Assembly (NCBI GenBank): GCA_963794685.1
Contig: CAWCFK010000018.1
Span: forward strand, 62,001 to 126,000
Origin: CAVTWH01 sp963794685
GTDB lineage: Bacteria > Actinomycetota > Actinomycetes > Mycobacteriales > Micromonosporaceae
DNA: 64,000 bases
Direction: 5' to 3'
Below the pieces are notes generated by a model. The model was given only the letters and a program-made list of their open reading frames with translations. It was not told the DNA's origin and ran no database searches. A program made the position numbers and the translations under genes. The stretch's first letter is position 1. Every line of letters starts with the position of its first letter. Below, piece after piece: positions 52,963 through 63,260 of this stretch.

Positions 52963-53173
52963 ATGATGAAACGGGGAGACGTCAGGCGCTCGGGCTGATT
53001 GCGGGCATCGCCGCGGGTGTGCTCGTCGCACCCGGCCGCGCCTCGGCCGCCGCTGGGCGTGGGGATCAAACCAGTTCGGCCAGCTCGGCGACGGCACCAC
53101 CACCATCCAGACCACCCCCCGTGGTGGTACCCGGCGCCACGGGGCCACCACGGCCGCCGGCGGGCACAGCTAA
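52963..53173 (+). pseudogene. Decayed RCC1-repeat secreted protein, several frameshifts
   Basis: A GAGGGAG site and ATG at 52963/52966 start MMKR. After a frameshift comes a twin-arginine-like export signal, RRQALGLIAGIAAGVLVAPG then RASAAA. A further shift gives AWGSNQFGQLGDGTTT, the hallmark of an RCC1 propeller blade. Another gives VVVPGATG, and the last ATTAAGGHS before TAA. At least three shifts lie in 210 bp, and six further blades are missing. It lies between the permease remnant and the intact permease. Confidence 0.6.
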
Positions 53174-53292
53174 ACCGCGATCCTCTGACCCGTCGACTGT
53201 CCACTCGGGACAGTCCACACTGTACGTTCGGCTGACGCGGCGGTCCCGGACCCTGACCGGGGCCGCCGCAACGGAGCAGGGGAAGCGCTGGG

Positions 53293-55819
53293 TCACTCCC
53301 GGATGCCGATGGCGTCGACGGGGTGGGTACGCAGTACCCGGCGTAGTGGTAGGGCGGTGGCCAGGGCGCCGAGCAGGATGACGCCCCCGAGCACCGCGAC
53401 CCAGCCGGCCGGCGGGATGTAGCGGGGTGGTCGTCCCGGTGAGGCCCTTGACCATCGGTAGCAGGGTGCCGGCCGCGATCGCGGCGCCCAGCAACAGCGC
53501 GAGTCCGAGCAGCAGTACCTGCTCCAGCCGGACCATCCGCAGCACCTGTGCCCGGGTGGTGCCCGACAGCCGCAGTACGCCGATCTCCCGCCGTCGCGCC
53601 AGCGTCGCCATCACCAGCGTGTTGACCGCCGCGATACCGACGTAGACCAGCAGTACCACGGTGATCATCCGGTTGGTCCAGGCGTTGGCCCGCAGGTTCT
53701 GGCTCACCGCCACCTGGTAGGCGTCACGGGGCGCGAGGGTGGCGCCGGGCGCCAGCCGGTCCAGCGTCGCGCGCACGGCGTCGCCGGGCTGATCGGCGGC
53801 GGTAGCCAGGAACACCGCGCTGTCCCGGCCGGTCGCGCTGTGCGCGAGCAGCGTGTCGTGCGGCAGGGTGAGCGCGGCGAAGCCGAGACCGCGCCGGTAG
53901 AGCGCGACCACCCGCAGGCGGGCCGGGGCGCCGTCGCCGTACCAGCCGGTGAACTCGTCGCCGACGTGCAGGTGCAGCGAGGACGCGGTGAGGGTGTCCA
54001 CCGCCACCGTGTCGCCGCGCAGGCCGGACAGGTCGCCGGCGGTCACCCCCAGGTCGAGGGTGCGCTCCAGGCCGGCCGGGTCGACGCCCTGCGCGGACAG
54101 GTCGGTGGCGTAGTCGTACCGGCCGAACACGGTGCCGGTGACCACGCCGGTGGCGGCGCTCACGCCGTCGCTGCCGCGCAACTGGGCGGCCAACCCGGGC
54201 GGCAGGCCGGCGCCACCGGGCAGGGCGACCCAGCCGGCCCGTACCCCGGCACTGCTCTGTTGTGCTGCGGTGTGCTCCACGGACGTCTGCACGAACCACA
54301 GCGAGCCACCCAGCGCGACCGCCAGTACCAGCGAACTGACCACCGCGGACAGTTGCCGCGCGGTGGCGGCCGTGTTGGCCACGGCCAGGCGGCCGGTGAC
54401 GCCGGTGACCACCAGCAGCCGGCCCACCGTGGCCGTGGCCACCCGGATCAGCACCGGCGCGAGCAGCGCAACCGCCACGACCAGGGTGAAGACGGTGGCC
54501 ACCGAGATGCTCGCGGCACTGTCGCCGTTGACCGAGGAGGCCAGCGAGCACAGGAAGACGCCGCCGGCCAACGCGATCACGCCGAGCAGGCTGCGCAGGA
54601 CGCCGAGGCCACCGCGCTCCACCACGGTCTCGGCCAGCGCCTGAGTGGGCCGGATCCGGCTGGCCCGCAGGCTGGCCAGCCACGCGGCCACCACCGCGAC
54701 CAGCACCGCCGCGCCGGCCGCCACCAGCGGCGGCAGCCAGGACAGGTGGGTGCGTAGCGTGTCCGGAACCAGGCCGTGGTCCACGTACTGGCCGCGCAGC
54801 CAGTCGGCGGCGGCCAGGCCCGGCCAGATGCCGGCCGCCGCGGCCAGCACGCCGAGCACGAAGGCCTCGGTCACCACCATCCGCCGCACCTGCCGGGGGG
54901 TGGCCGCGATCGCCCGCAGCAGCGCGATGTCGCGCAGGCGTTGGCGTACCGACAGGCCGACCGTGCCGGCGATCACCAGGATCGCGATGAGCAGCGTCAT
55001 GCCGCCGAAGACGGCGGAGATCGCGATGACGAACTCCCGGCCGTTGCCGACGTCCGCCGACTCCACCATGCCGCGGTCGCGGCCGGTGAACACCCGGGGG
55101 TACGCCCCGGCCAGCGCCTGGGGCTCCTTGAGTTGGTGGCGCACCGCGTCGGCGACCGTGTGCCGGTCGCTGCCCGGCGTCAGGAACACCCCGAGCACCT
55201 GCACGGTGCCGCCGGACAGCGTCGCGGTCTCCGCGTCGGTGGCGAAAACCGTTGCGGCGTCGGGACTCTGGCCGCTGGCTGCGGCGATCCCGGTGACCGT
55301 GAAGGACTGCACGCCCCCGGGCAGTCCGAGCGGCACCTGCCCGCCCATCCCGACGCCCAGCGCGCTGGCCAGCCGCTCATCCAGGACAACCTGGTGCTCG
55401 CCGGCCGGGGCTGCCCCGGAGCGCAGCGTGTACGGCGTCAGCCGGGCCGCCGACCACGGGTGCACCTCCACCGCTGCGGCCCCGATGCTCGCCGGCACCG
55501 CCACATCGGCCACCACCGCGGCCACTCCGGGAACCGTCGCGACGGTACCGGTCAGGGTGGCCGGCAGCGGCGCGTGCTGCGGCAGCGGGAACGCCTCGAC
55601 CTCCCGATCTTCGCCGTGACCGCTGCTGATGCGCAGGTCAGTGGCGGCGACCAGCACCGGCGCGGCCGCGTACCGGGTGGGCACGCCGTGGTAGCGGATG
55701 CCGGACTCCAGCATCGCCCCGCACGCGGTCACCACCACGACCGCGAACCACAGCGCCACAAAGGTGGCGAGCATGCTGGCCGGCCGCTGGCGCAGCATCC
55801 GCCAGGCGATCCTCACCAT
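53293..55819 (-). CDS. MacB/FtsX-type ABC exporter permease (frameshift near 53422)
   Basis: About 842 residues with two FtsX domains. The protein starts MVRIAWRMLRQRPASMLATF, with a large extracytoplasmic domain between the first helix and the FtsX triple helix (IAISAVFGGMTLLIAILVIA). A second copy of the triple helix lies near the C-terminus (MITVVLLVYVGIAAVNTLVM). The break falls after GLTGTTTP at CCG-C-TAC; removing one C restores YIPPAGWVAV and the end VDAIGIRE at 53293. It overlaps the ATPase by 7 bp. It probably exports peptides, lipids or antibiotics, or acts in mechanotransmission. Confidence 0.87.
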
Positions 55820-56616
55820 GCCGCACTCACCACGCCCGCGTTGTCCACCCGGGACTGCGCGCCGCGCAGGCTCACCATCCGGTCGGCGATCGCCGGCGCG
55901 CCCGGTGCCGTCACGTCGTCGACGAGCCGGCCGTCGGCCAGGAACACCACCCGGTCGGCGTACGAGGCGGCCACCGGGTCGTGGGTCACCATCACCACGG
56001 TGTTGTGTTCGTTGTCCACGCTGTGTCGCAGCAGGGTGAGCACCTCGGCGGCGGTACCGGTGTCCAGCGCCCCGGTCGGCTCGTCGCAGAAGATCACCTC
56101 GGGGCGTACCGACAACGCCCGCGCGATGGCGACCCGCTGCTGCTCGCCGCCGGAGAGTTGGGCCGGCCGGTGGCGCAGCCGGTCAGCCAGCCCCACCCGG
56201 CGGACCACTTCGGCCACCCAGCGCCGGTCGGCCCGCTTTCCGGCCAGCCGGGAGGGGAGCAGGATGTTGTCCCGCACGGTCAACGAGGACACCAGGTTGA
56301 AGGCCTGGAACACGAAGCCCACCCGGGTACGCCGCAGCTTCGTCAGCCCGGTCTCGGACAACTGCGCGAGATCGGTTCCCCCGAGCCACACCGTGCCGGT
56401 ACTGGGCTGGTCCAGCCCGGCCGCGCAGTGCAGCAGAGTGCTCTTACCCGAGCCGGACGGCCCCATCACCGCCGTGAACGTACCGCTCGCGAAGTCCACG
56501 TCCACGCCGTCGAGCGCCCGTACCCCCGCACCACCGCGCCCGTACGCCTTGCCGACCGCCCGCAACGCCACCGCCGCCCCCGGCGGCGCCGCCACCACGT
56601 CACCCCGTCTGGCCAT
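55813..56616 (-). CDS. MacB-type ABC exporter ATP-binding protein
   Basis: 267 residues. Walker A GPSGSGKST, Q-loop FVFQAFNL, signature LSGGEQQRVAIARAL, Walker B VIFCDEPTGALD and H-loop VMVTHDP are all clear, and the arrangement is of the LolD/MacB subfamily. GGGAGG precedes the ATG at 56616. It partners the FtsX-type permease that overlaps its end. Confidence 0.92.
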   Translation of the reverse strand: MARRGDVVAAPPGAAVALRAVGKAYGRGGAGVRALDGVDVDFASGTFTAVMGPSGSGKSTLLHCAAGLDQPSTGTVWLGGTDLAQLSETGLTKLRRTRVGFVFQAFNLVSSLTVRDNILLPSRLAGKRADRRWVAEVVRRVGLADRLRHRPAQLSGGEQQRVAIARALSVRPEVIFCDEPTGALDTGTAAEVLTLLRHSVDNEHNTVVMVTHDPVAASYADRVVFLADGRLVDDVTAPGAPAIADRMVSLRGAQSRVDNAGVVSAAW

Positions 56617-56778
56617 GGCGCGCCTCCCGTCCCCTGGCGCCGCTGTGGCGTCTGGTTCCGGAATCGACGTTAGGCACCGGGCCGGGCCGGGACATTGCCG
56701 CCAACCGCCCGGTTCGTCCTACCGCTAGCCCTACGTCCTGCGGCTAGCCCTACCTCGCGGGCAACGGTGCGGATGCCA

Positions 56779-56812
56779 CTGTGGCCGGGCCGCGGAAGCG
56801 ACCCGGCCACAG
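56779..56812 (-). terminator. 11-bp-stem terminator after the DUF4242 gene
   Basis: CTGTGGCCGGG (56779-56789) pairs with its inverse at 56802-56812 across a 12-base loop. It follows the minus-strand stop at 56839 and shields the ABC genes from readthrough. Confidence 0.65.
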
Positions 56813-56838
56813 CACCCCCCCAGGTGTCAGGCTTCGAC

Positions 56839-57087
56839 TCAGACCTCGACGACGATCTCGTAGATCTCGCTGGTCGGGTGGCCGGCACGCTCGTGGATGC
56901 GCAGCACCGCCTCCTTCGACGGGCCGGTCGCCAGGCAGAACACCTTGCCCGCCTCCGGGTCCAGCCAGGCCTGCTCGAAGTGCACGCCCTCCTCGTCCTC
57001 GATCGAGAGGTCCGCGTCGTGCGCCTCCTTGAGCTGCTCGGCGGTGACGCCGATGAATCCACTGTGCACGTCCATGAACTTGGCCAT
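56839..57087 (-). CDS. DUF4242 family protein
   Basis: 82 residues, soluble: MAKFMDVHSGFIGVTAEQLKE, HFEQAWLDPEAGKVFCLATGPSKEAVLRIHERAGHP and EIYEIVVEV. The fold is a short ferredoxin-like alpha/beta barrel half, and members of this family bind divalent metal (the spaced His and Glu fit). The start at 57087 has GGGAG upstream. It is divergent from the large LuxR regulator, which may control it. Confidence 0.82.
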   Translation of the reverse strand: MAKFMDVHSGFIGVTAEQLKEAHDADLSIEDEEGVHFEQAWLDPEAGKVFCLATGPSKEAVLRIHERAGHPTSEIYEIVVEV

Positions 57088-57210
57088 TCCCGCTCCCTCT
57101 GTCCGGTGTGACCCCTCCAGCGTCCCGGCCGCGCCGATGTCGGGCATCGGTCATTGCACCGACGAAGACGGCCCGGTCGCCCGGCCCCGGGCTGGGCTAG
57201 ATTCGGCCGC

Positions 57211-60084
57211 ATGCAGCCGGCGGAGTCCGCCCGGATCGCGCCGGGGCGCGTCGGTCGGGGAGTGCGGGTCAGCCCCGTCCTGGTCGGCCGGGCCGACCTG
57301 GTCGCGCATGCCGGCCGGCGGCTGACTGCGGCCGTGGACGGCACCGGACACCTGCTGTTCCTGGCCGGCGAGGCGGGCATCGGGAAGTCCCGGCTGCTCG
57401 CCGAGATCGCCGGGCAGGCGCACCGGGCCGGAGTCGCGGTGCTGCGGGCGGCCACCTTCCCACGCGACGCCGAGGTGGCCGGCGCGCTGCTCATCGACCT
57501 GGCCACCGAGCTGTCCCGGCAGCGCGCCACGGCGGCGGCCGGGGCCGCGATCTCCGCCCGGTTGCGGGCCACCGCGGGCCGGGACGCCGACGCCGGCCGG
57601 GAGCGGCGCATCCTGGTCGCCGACCTCACCGCCACCCTGCTCACCGTCATTGACGGGGGTACCGGTGGGCTGCTGCTCGCGCTGGAGGACCTGCACTGGG
57701 CCGACGAGCTGTCGTTGGAGGTGCTCGACCGCCTCGCCGGCCGGTTGGACGGGCTGGCGTTACTGGTGGTCGCCACGTACCGCAGTGACGAGCTGTACCC
57801 GAAGGTGCCGATGCGCCGCTGGCGTACCCGGCTGCTGGTGCAGCGGCTCGCCGAGGAGGTGCGGCTGCCCCGACTCGACCCGCGGCAGACCGCGCAACTG
57901 GCCGACGCGATCGCCGGTGCCACCCTGTCCAGCCAGCTCACCGGAGCGCTGTACGCGCGCAGTGACGGCATCCCGCTGCACGTCGAGGAGTTGCTCGGCG
58001 CGGTGGTACCGGACGACGACGGGGCGGCGGCGCCGGAGAGCCTGGCGGATGCGGTACTGGCCCGCGCCCAGGCGCTGCGTCCACTGGCCCGTTCGGTGGT
58101 CGCGGCGGCCAGCGCGATCGGTCGCTCGTTCGATGTGGACCTGCTCGCCGCGGTGACCGGGGAGGAGCCCGACGCACTGGACGCGGCACTGCGCGAGCTG
58201 GCGGAGCGGTATCTGGTCACGCCCCGGCCGGACGGCAGCTCCTTCGACTTCCGGCACGCCCTCATCCGCGACGCCCTCTACGCCGACCTGGCCCCGTACC
58301 GGCGGCGGGAACTGCACGCCCGGGTGGCCGACGCGGCGGTGGCTGCCGGGCTCGGCGACGCGTTCGTCTCGCACCAGTACGAACGGGCCGGCCGCCCGGC
58401 GCTCGCGTACCGCCACGCCCGCCGCGCCGCCACCGAGGCGGCCACCGTGTCGGCGTACCGGGAGGCGGTGGCGCTGCTGCGCCGGGCCCGGCGCACCACT
58501 CCCACGGACACCCCGGCCGCCGAACGGGCGCAACTGCACGCCGAGTTGGCTACCGCGTTGGCGGCCACCGACGACAACGTGGCCGCCGCTGCCGAGTACG
58601 CGAGCGCCCACCGGCTGCGGCTGGCACTCGATGATCCGGCAGCCGCCGCCGAGCTGGTACCGCCGCTGGTTGCGGTGCGGCACCTGACCGGCGCCGGGCT
58701 GGCCGAGCGGGCGGCGCTGCTGACCGGCGCCCTGGACCTGGTGCAGCAGCGGGCGCCGCAGGCCCGGGACACCCGACTGCGGCTGCTGGCGGCGCTGGCG
58801 GCCGCGTACATGCTGGATCGCCGGCTGGCCGAGGCGGAGCGGTACGGCAACCTGGCACTTGCGCTGGCCACCCCGGACACCGACCTCGCCACGCTGCTGA
58901 ACCTGGACGCCACGCTGGGCGCGGTGTACGTCTTCGGTGGCCGCGCTGAGCAGGGCTGGCGGCTGATCGAGGCGGCCGTGGAGCGGGGCAACGCCGCCGG
59001 CTTGGAGACGGAGACCGCCCGCGGTTACCGGATGCTGGGCAGCAGCGCCTCGGTACTGGTCGAGTACGACCGGGGCGCCCGCTGGCTGGCCGAGGGCATC
59101 GGCTACGCCGGCCGGGTGGAGCGCTGGAACGACCTGCACTACCTGACCGCGCACCGGGCGCACATGCACTGGGCGGTGGGGGAGTGGCCGGACGCCGACC
59201 GGGAGGCCCGGCGGGCGCTGGCGGACGGCGGCTCCGGGGTGACCACGCTGATCACCGCGCTGCATGTGCTCGGGTACCTGGCGGTGGGGCGGGGCGACTG
59301 GTCGGCCGCCCAGGAGCAGTTGACCCAGGCCCGCGAGCTGGGCACGACCATGAATGAGCTGCAACGGCTCTCGCCGGCGCTGTGGGGGCTGGCCGAGTTG
59401 GCGCTGCACCGCGGTGACCCGGCGGAGGCGGCGCGCTGGTGCGAGCAGGGGCTGGCCGCGTCGGCCGCGGTGGTGGACGCGGCGTACCTGTTCCCGTTCC
59501 TGGTCACCGGGGTACGGGCGTACCTGGCCGGGGGCGGGCAGGAGGCGGCCCGGGACTGGCTGGCACGGGCCGGCCAGCCGGTACGGGCCCGGGCGATTGC
59601 GGGTACCGAGCCGGCGCTGTCGCACGCGGAGGGGCTGCTGGAGTTGGCGGCCGGGCGGACCGGTCGGGCCCGGGAGGCATTGCAGGTGGCGGCCGACGGG
59701 TGGGCGCGGCGACGCCGGTTCTGGGAGGGCACCTGGGCGCTGGTGGACGCCGCCCGGTGCGCTGCGCGGTCCCGGCGGCCGGGGCCGGCCGCGGTGCTCG
59801 CCGGGCAGGCCCGGGAGGCTGCCCGGGCGGCCGGCGCGACCATCCTGGTGACCGCCGCTGACGCGGTCACAGCGGCGGAGGCCCCGGCCGGTCCGCTGAC
59901 CGCGCGGGAGTTGGAAGTGGCCCGGCTGGTGGCGGGCGGTGCGACGAACCGGGAGATCGGTGTGGCGCTGCACATCACGCCGAAGACGGTGGCAGCGCAT
60001 ATCGAGCACATCCTGACCAAGCTGGGCGCCGCCCGCCGCACCGAGGTGGCCGCCTGGTTCGCGGCCCGGCCGCCCCGTCAATGA
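57211..60084 (+). CDS. LAL-type ATPase transcriptional regulator with LuxR DNA-binding domain
   Basis: 957 residues. Walker A AGEAGIGKSR near residue 55 and Walker B LLLALEDLHWADE near 155 form an AAA/STAND ATPase. A central region of TPR-like helical repeats (about 380-850) and the C-terminal LuxR helix-turn-helix (LTARELEVARLVAGGATNREI, TPKTVAAHIEHIL) follow. Such LAL proteins are pathway-specific activators that sense small ligands. The ATG at 57211 lacks a ribosome site, and TAGATT about 9 bp upstream could be a -10 for a leaderless transcript. The gene is divergent from DUF4242, and the export operon beyond it is a plausible target. Confidence 0.9.
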   Translation: MQPAESARIAPGRVGRGVRVSPVLVGRADLVAHAGRRLTAAVDGTGHLLFLAGEAGIGKSRLLAEIAGQAHRAGVAVLRAATFPRDAEVAGALLIDLATELSRQRATAAAGAAISARLRATAGRDADAGRERRILVADLTATLLTVIDGGTGGLLLALEDLHWADELSLEVLDRLAGRLDGLALLVVATYRSDELYPKVPMRRWRTRLLVQRLAEEVRLPRLDPRQTAQLADAIAGATLSSQLTGALYARSDGIPLHVEELLGAVVPDDDGAAAPESLADAVLARAQALRPLARSVVAAASAIGRSFDVDLLAAVTGEEPDALDAALRELAERYLVTPRPDGSSFDFRHALIRDALYADLAPYRRRELHARVADAAVAAGLGDAFVSHQYERAGRPALAYRHARRAATEAATVSAYREAVALLRRARRTTPTDTPAAERAQLHAELATALAATDDNVAAAAEYASAHRLRLALDDPAAAAELVPPLVAVRHLTGAGLAERAALLTGALDLVQQRAPQARDTRLRLLAALAAAYMLDRRLAEAERYGNLALALATPDTDLATLLNLDATLGAVYVFGGRAEQGWRLIEAAVERGNAAGLETETARGYRMLGSSASVLVEYDRGARWLAEGIGYAGRVERWNDLHYLTAHRAHMHWAVGEWPDADREARRALADGGSGVTTLITALHVLGYLAVGRGDWSAAQEQLTQARELGTTMNELQRLSPALWGLAELALHRGDPAEAARWCEQGLAASAAVVDAAYLFPFLVTGVRAYLAGGGQEAARDWLARAGQPVRARAIAGTEPALSHAEGLLELAAGRTGRAREALQVAADGWARRRRFWEGTWALVDAARCAARSRRPGPAAVLAGQAREAARAAGATILVTAADAVTAAEAPAGPLTARELEVARLVAGGATNREIGVALHITPKTVAAHIEHILTKLGAARRTEVAAWFAARPPRQ

Positions 60085-60305
60085 TGCCACTACGCTTGTG
60101 GCCGACCTGTCGGGTACGCGGCCTGCCGTCGGGCCGCCGCTGACTTCTCGTTCGGTACCGGCCCGCAGCTGAGCGGGCCGATCGCCGCACTGCTCCTGGT
60201 CTGCTCCGGCCGGCTGGTCGCGCTGCCGCGGCTGTCCGGGCCGGGCACGGCGGCCCTGACCGCCCGACTCGCCGGCGGTACCGACCCCGCCTGAGCCGTC
60301 GCGAA
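60085..60305 (+). other. Gap after LAL gene with a coding-like fragment
   Basis: One plus-strand frame reads ...GPQLSGPIAALLLVCSGRLV and ALPRLSGPGTAALTARLAGG, ending in a stop near 60294. The hydrophobic stretch looks like the last helix of a lost membrane protein, but there is no start or family match, so it may be a remnant. No terminator is obvious after the LAL stop. Confidence 0.25.
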
Positions 60306-63056
60306 TCAGCCCGTCGGCTGGACAGCTTCCGCCGGTTCGGCGGCCCGCTGGCGGCGCAACTGGACGGCCTTGTCGACGCCGACGACCGCTGGCGCGAGGA
60401 GCGACAGGGCGATGACGAGCACCCACTGCCGTCCGGTGAGCGAGACGGTATCGAGCAGGCGCTGGAGCATCTGGAGCTCCACGGCGGCCCAGGTGAGCAG
60501 CCAGCCGAGCAGCACCCAGCCCAGGAAGGGGAAGACCGGAGCGGCCCACGGGGCCTGTCGTTCCCGGCGCATGACCAGACCGACGTTCACGGCGCTGAGC
60601 GAGACGACGGCGAAGACCATGGTCATCGAGGTCGACGGATCGGTGGTACTCGGGTCGCCCGGTCCCCACGCGAGCACGGCGAGTGCCGTGGCCGCGACCA
60701 CGAACCCGGTCACGAACCAGCGGATGGCCTGGCCCCGGTTGACGATCTTCGTGCCGGGTGTGCGGGGCGGTCGCCGCATCACGTCGGGGTCGGGAACATC
60801 GACGATGAACCCGATCACCACGGTGATGACCACGAAGAACTTGCAGAACAGCAGTTGGAGGGGGAAGAGCGCGACGCCGGAGTTGATATTGAGAATGGTG
60901 GCGTACAGCATCAGTTGCAGCACCGACGACAGGATCGTGAGTTGCAGCTTGACGTAGGAGGAGATCCGCCGGTAGATGTCGCGGCCCAGTTCGACGGCGC
61001 CGACCAGGGTGGCGAAGTTGTCGTCGGTCAGCACGATCTTCGCGGCCTGCTTGGACACCTCCGAACCGCTGCCCATGGCGACGCCGATGTCGGCCTGCTT
61101 GAGTGCTGCCGCATCGTTGACGGCGTCGCCGGTCATCGCGACCACCTGGCCCGACTCCTGCATCAGCCGGGCGAGGCGGACCTTGTCCTCGGGCGCGACC
61201 CGGCCGAACACGTGCAGCCGGGGGAGCTGTTCGATCACCTCGGCGTCCGGCAGGCGTTGCAGCTCGATGCCGGTGATCACGCCGGCGCCGAGCCCCAGCT
61301 CATCGGCGATGGCGCGAGCCGTCACGGTGTGGTCGCCGGTGATCATCCGTACGTCGATGCCGGCGTCGAGGGCGACCCGTACCGCGTCCTTTGCCTCGGT
61401 GCGGAGCGGATCCATGATCCCGACCAGCGCGACGAAGACCAGATCGGTGACCGAGGCCATCGGGTCGGCCAGGGCCGCGGACATCGCCGCGCCGTCCAGG
61501 TCCCGGGCGGCGAACGCGAGTACCCGCAGCCCACGGCCGGACAGCTCACGGTTGGCGGCCAGGATCTCGTCGCGCACGGTACCGATCGGCACCTGCTCGC
61601 CGTGCCACAGTGCCCGGCCGCAGCGCTCCACCACCACGTCCGGCGCGCCCTTGACGCTGACCAGGTGGGGCTGCCGCAGGATCCCGCCGGCCAGCCAGTC
61701 CGGGCAGTCGTGGAAGGTGGCCATGAACTTGTACTCGGAGTCGAACGGCACCTCGGCCCGGCGGGGCAGCGCCGCCCGGGTCTGTTCGGCGTCGGCGCCC
61801 AGCTTCGCGGCGAGTACCACGAACGCCGCCTCCGTCGGGTCCCCGATGACCGACCCGTCGTCGCCGACGGTGGCGTCGGTGCACAGCGTCAGGCCCTGCG
61901 ACAGCCGGCGGAAGTCCGGCAGTTCGCCGCCGGCCACGCCCCGGACCGCGCCGGTCTTGCGGTAGCCGGGTCCGTCGATCCGGAACCATTCCCCGCCGGC
62001 CAGCATCGTCGTCGCAGTCATCGCGTTCATCGTCAGCGTGCCGGTCTTGTCGCTGTTGATGACCGTGGTGCCGCCCAGCGTCTCGACGTCGGTGAGCGAC
62101 TTGACCACCGCTTTCGACTCGGCCAGCCGCCGTGCCCCGGACGACAACATGGCCTGCACGAAGGTCGGCAGGCCGGTCGGGATGGACGCGATCGCGGTCG
62201 AGATGCACAGCAGCAGCAGGGTGGAGAGTTCCTGGCCCCGGGCGATCCCGAAGATCGCGATCACCGCCACGGCCAGCCAGGCCACCAGGCCGAACACCTT
62301 GGTCATGCCGTCGAGTTCGCGTTGCAACGGTGAGCGGGTGCGGGTGGTGGCGGTCACCATCCCGGCGATCCGGCCCATCTGGGTGGCCGCGCCGGTGGCG
62401 GTCACCACCAGGGTCGCGGTACCGCGGGTGACCTGGGTGTTCTGGTACAGAAGATTGGTACGGTCGCCGATCGCGGTCTCGCCTGCCGGGAGCGTGCCGC
62501 TGCCCTTGGCCACCGGGGCGCTCTCGCCGGTGAGCGCGGCCTCCTGGACCTCCAGGGTGGCGCAGGTGACGATCCGGCCGTCGGCGGGCACGACATCGCC
62601 GGCCTCCAGCAGCACGATGTCACCGGGTACCAGCCCGGTCGACTCGATCTCCGCGACCTCGCCGGAGCGCCGTACCCGGGCCCGGGGCACCTGCAGCTGC
62701 GCCAGCGCCGCCACGCTGGCCCGGGCCTTCAGCTCCTGGCTGGAGCCCATCACGACGTTGAACACCACCAGGGCCAGTACCACCAGGCCGGTCGCCACCT
62801 GGGCGATTGCGAAGCTGGCCGCGCTGACGACCAGCAGCATGATGTTCATCGGGTTGGCGAGCTGGCCGCGGCCGACCATCCAGACACTGGGCGGGGGCTC
62901 GGTAGCCAGCTCGTTGGGCCCGTACCCGGCCAGTCGCCGCGCCACCTCACCGGCGTCCAGCCCGCGATCCGTGCTGACCCCGATCCGGCCGGCGGCATCC
63001 GCGGCCGACAGGGCGTACCAGGCGACGTCCTCGCCCGGCTGCTTGACCATGGTCAT
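60306..63056 (-). CDS. Cation-transporting P-type ATPase, PacL-like with altered motifs
   Basis: 916 residues. The N-terminal cation-ATPase domain (WYALSAADAAGRIGVSTDRGL) and TGESAPVAKG are followed by phosphorylation site SDKTGTLTMN, ATP-binding VSVKGAPDVVVERC and the hinge TGDAVNDAAALKQADIGVAMG. Membrane helix 4 reads IASIPTGLPTFVQAML, with Thr replacing the Glu of the P-E-G-L calcium motif. The Cys usually before SDKTGT is Asn, and the hinge G-D-G is GDA. The transported ion is therefore not predictable. GGGAGG precedes the ATG at 63056; a second ATG is at 63050. Confidence 0.9.
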   Translation of the reverse strand: MTMVKQPGEDVAWYALSAADAAGRIGVSTDRGLDAGEVARRLAGYGPNELATEPPPSVWMVGRGQLANPMNIMLLVVSAASFAIAQVATGLVVLALVVFNVVMGSSQELKARASVAALAQLQVPRARVRRSGEVAEIESTGLVPGDIVLLEAGDVVPADGRIVTCATLEVQEAALTGESAPVAKGSGTLPAGETAIGDRTNLLYQNTQVTRGTATLVVTATGAATQMGRIAGMVTATTRTRSPLQRELDGMTKVFGLVAWLAVAVIAIFGIARGQELSTLLLLCISTAIASIPTGLPTFVQAMLSSGARRLAESKAVVKSLTDVETLGGTTVINSDKTGTLTMNAMTATTMLAGGEWFRIDGPGYRKTGAVRGVAGGELPDFRRLSQGLTLCTDATVGDDGSVIGDPTEAAFVVLAAKLGADAEQTRAALPRRAEVPFDSEYKFMATFHDCPDWLAGGILRQPHLVSVKGAPDVVVERCGRALWHGEQVPIGTVRDEILAANRELSGRGLRVLAFAARDLDGAAMSAALADPMASVTDLVFVALVGIMDPLRTEAKDAVRVALDAGIDVRMITGDHTVTARAIADELGLGAGVITGIELQRLPDAEVIEQLPRLHVFGRVAPEDKVRLARLMQESGQVVAMTGDAVNDAAALKQADIGVAMGSGSEVSKQAAKIVLTDDNFATLVGAVELGRDIYRRISSYVKLQLTILSSVLQLMLYATILNINSGVALFPLQLLFCKFFVVITVVIGFIVDVPDPDVMRRPPRTPGTKIVNRGQAIRWFVTGFVVAATALAVLAWGPGDPSTTDPSTSMTMVFAVVSLSAVNVGLVMRRERQAPWAAPVFPFLGWVLLGWLLTWAAVELQMLQRLLDTVSLTGRQWVLVIALSLLAPAVVGVDKAVQLRRQRAAEPAEAVQPTG

Positions 63057-63260
63057 CTCAGCCTCCCGCCCGGTCCCGCGAGACCGCCGAGTCACACGCT
63101 ACGGCCGGCACCGGGTGGCCCGTGGCGAAACACCGTGCACCCAATGCGGCAAATGATACGTTTCTGAAGGAAGTGCACTATGAGCAAATAGTCGCCCCGA
63201 GTGGCGGCAGTGGTGACGCATCCCCCAGCGGCACACCGAGACATGAGGGGTGGCGACGCC
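63057..63260. promoter_or_regulatory. Divergent promoter region of P-type ATPase and DUF11 protein
   Basis: A lower-GC island at about 63145-63190 stands out against its surroundings and probably holds promoter elements for one or both divergent genes. No exact hexamers are convincing. Short ORFs there (for example, codons ending at TGA near 63166) lack support. Confidence 0.35.

Noticed and set aside
63145..63185. Tiny ATG ORFs in a low-GC island before the DUF11 gene
   Set aside because: Only 4-8 codons; the island is better explained as a promoter region.
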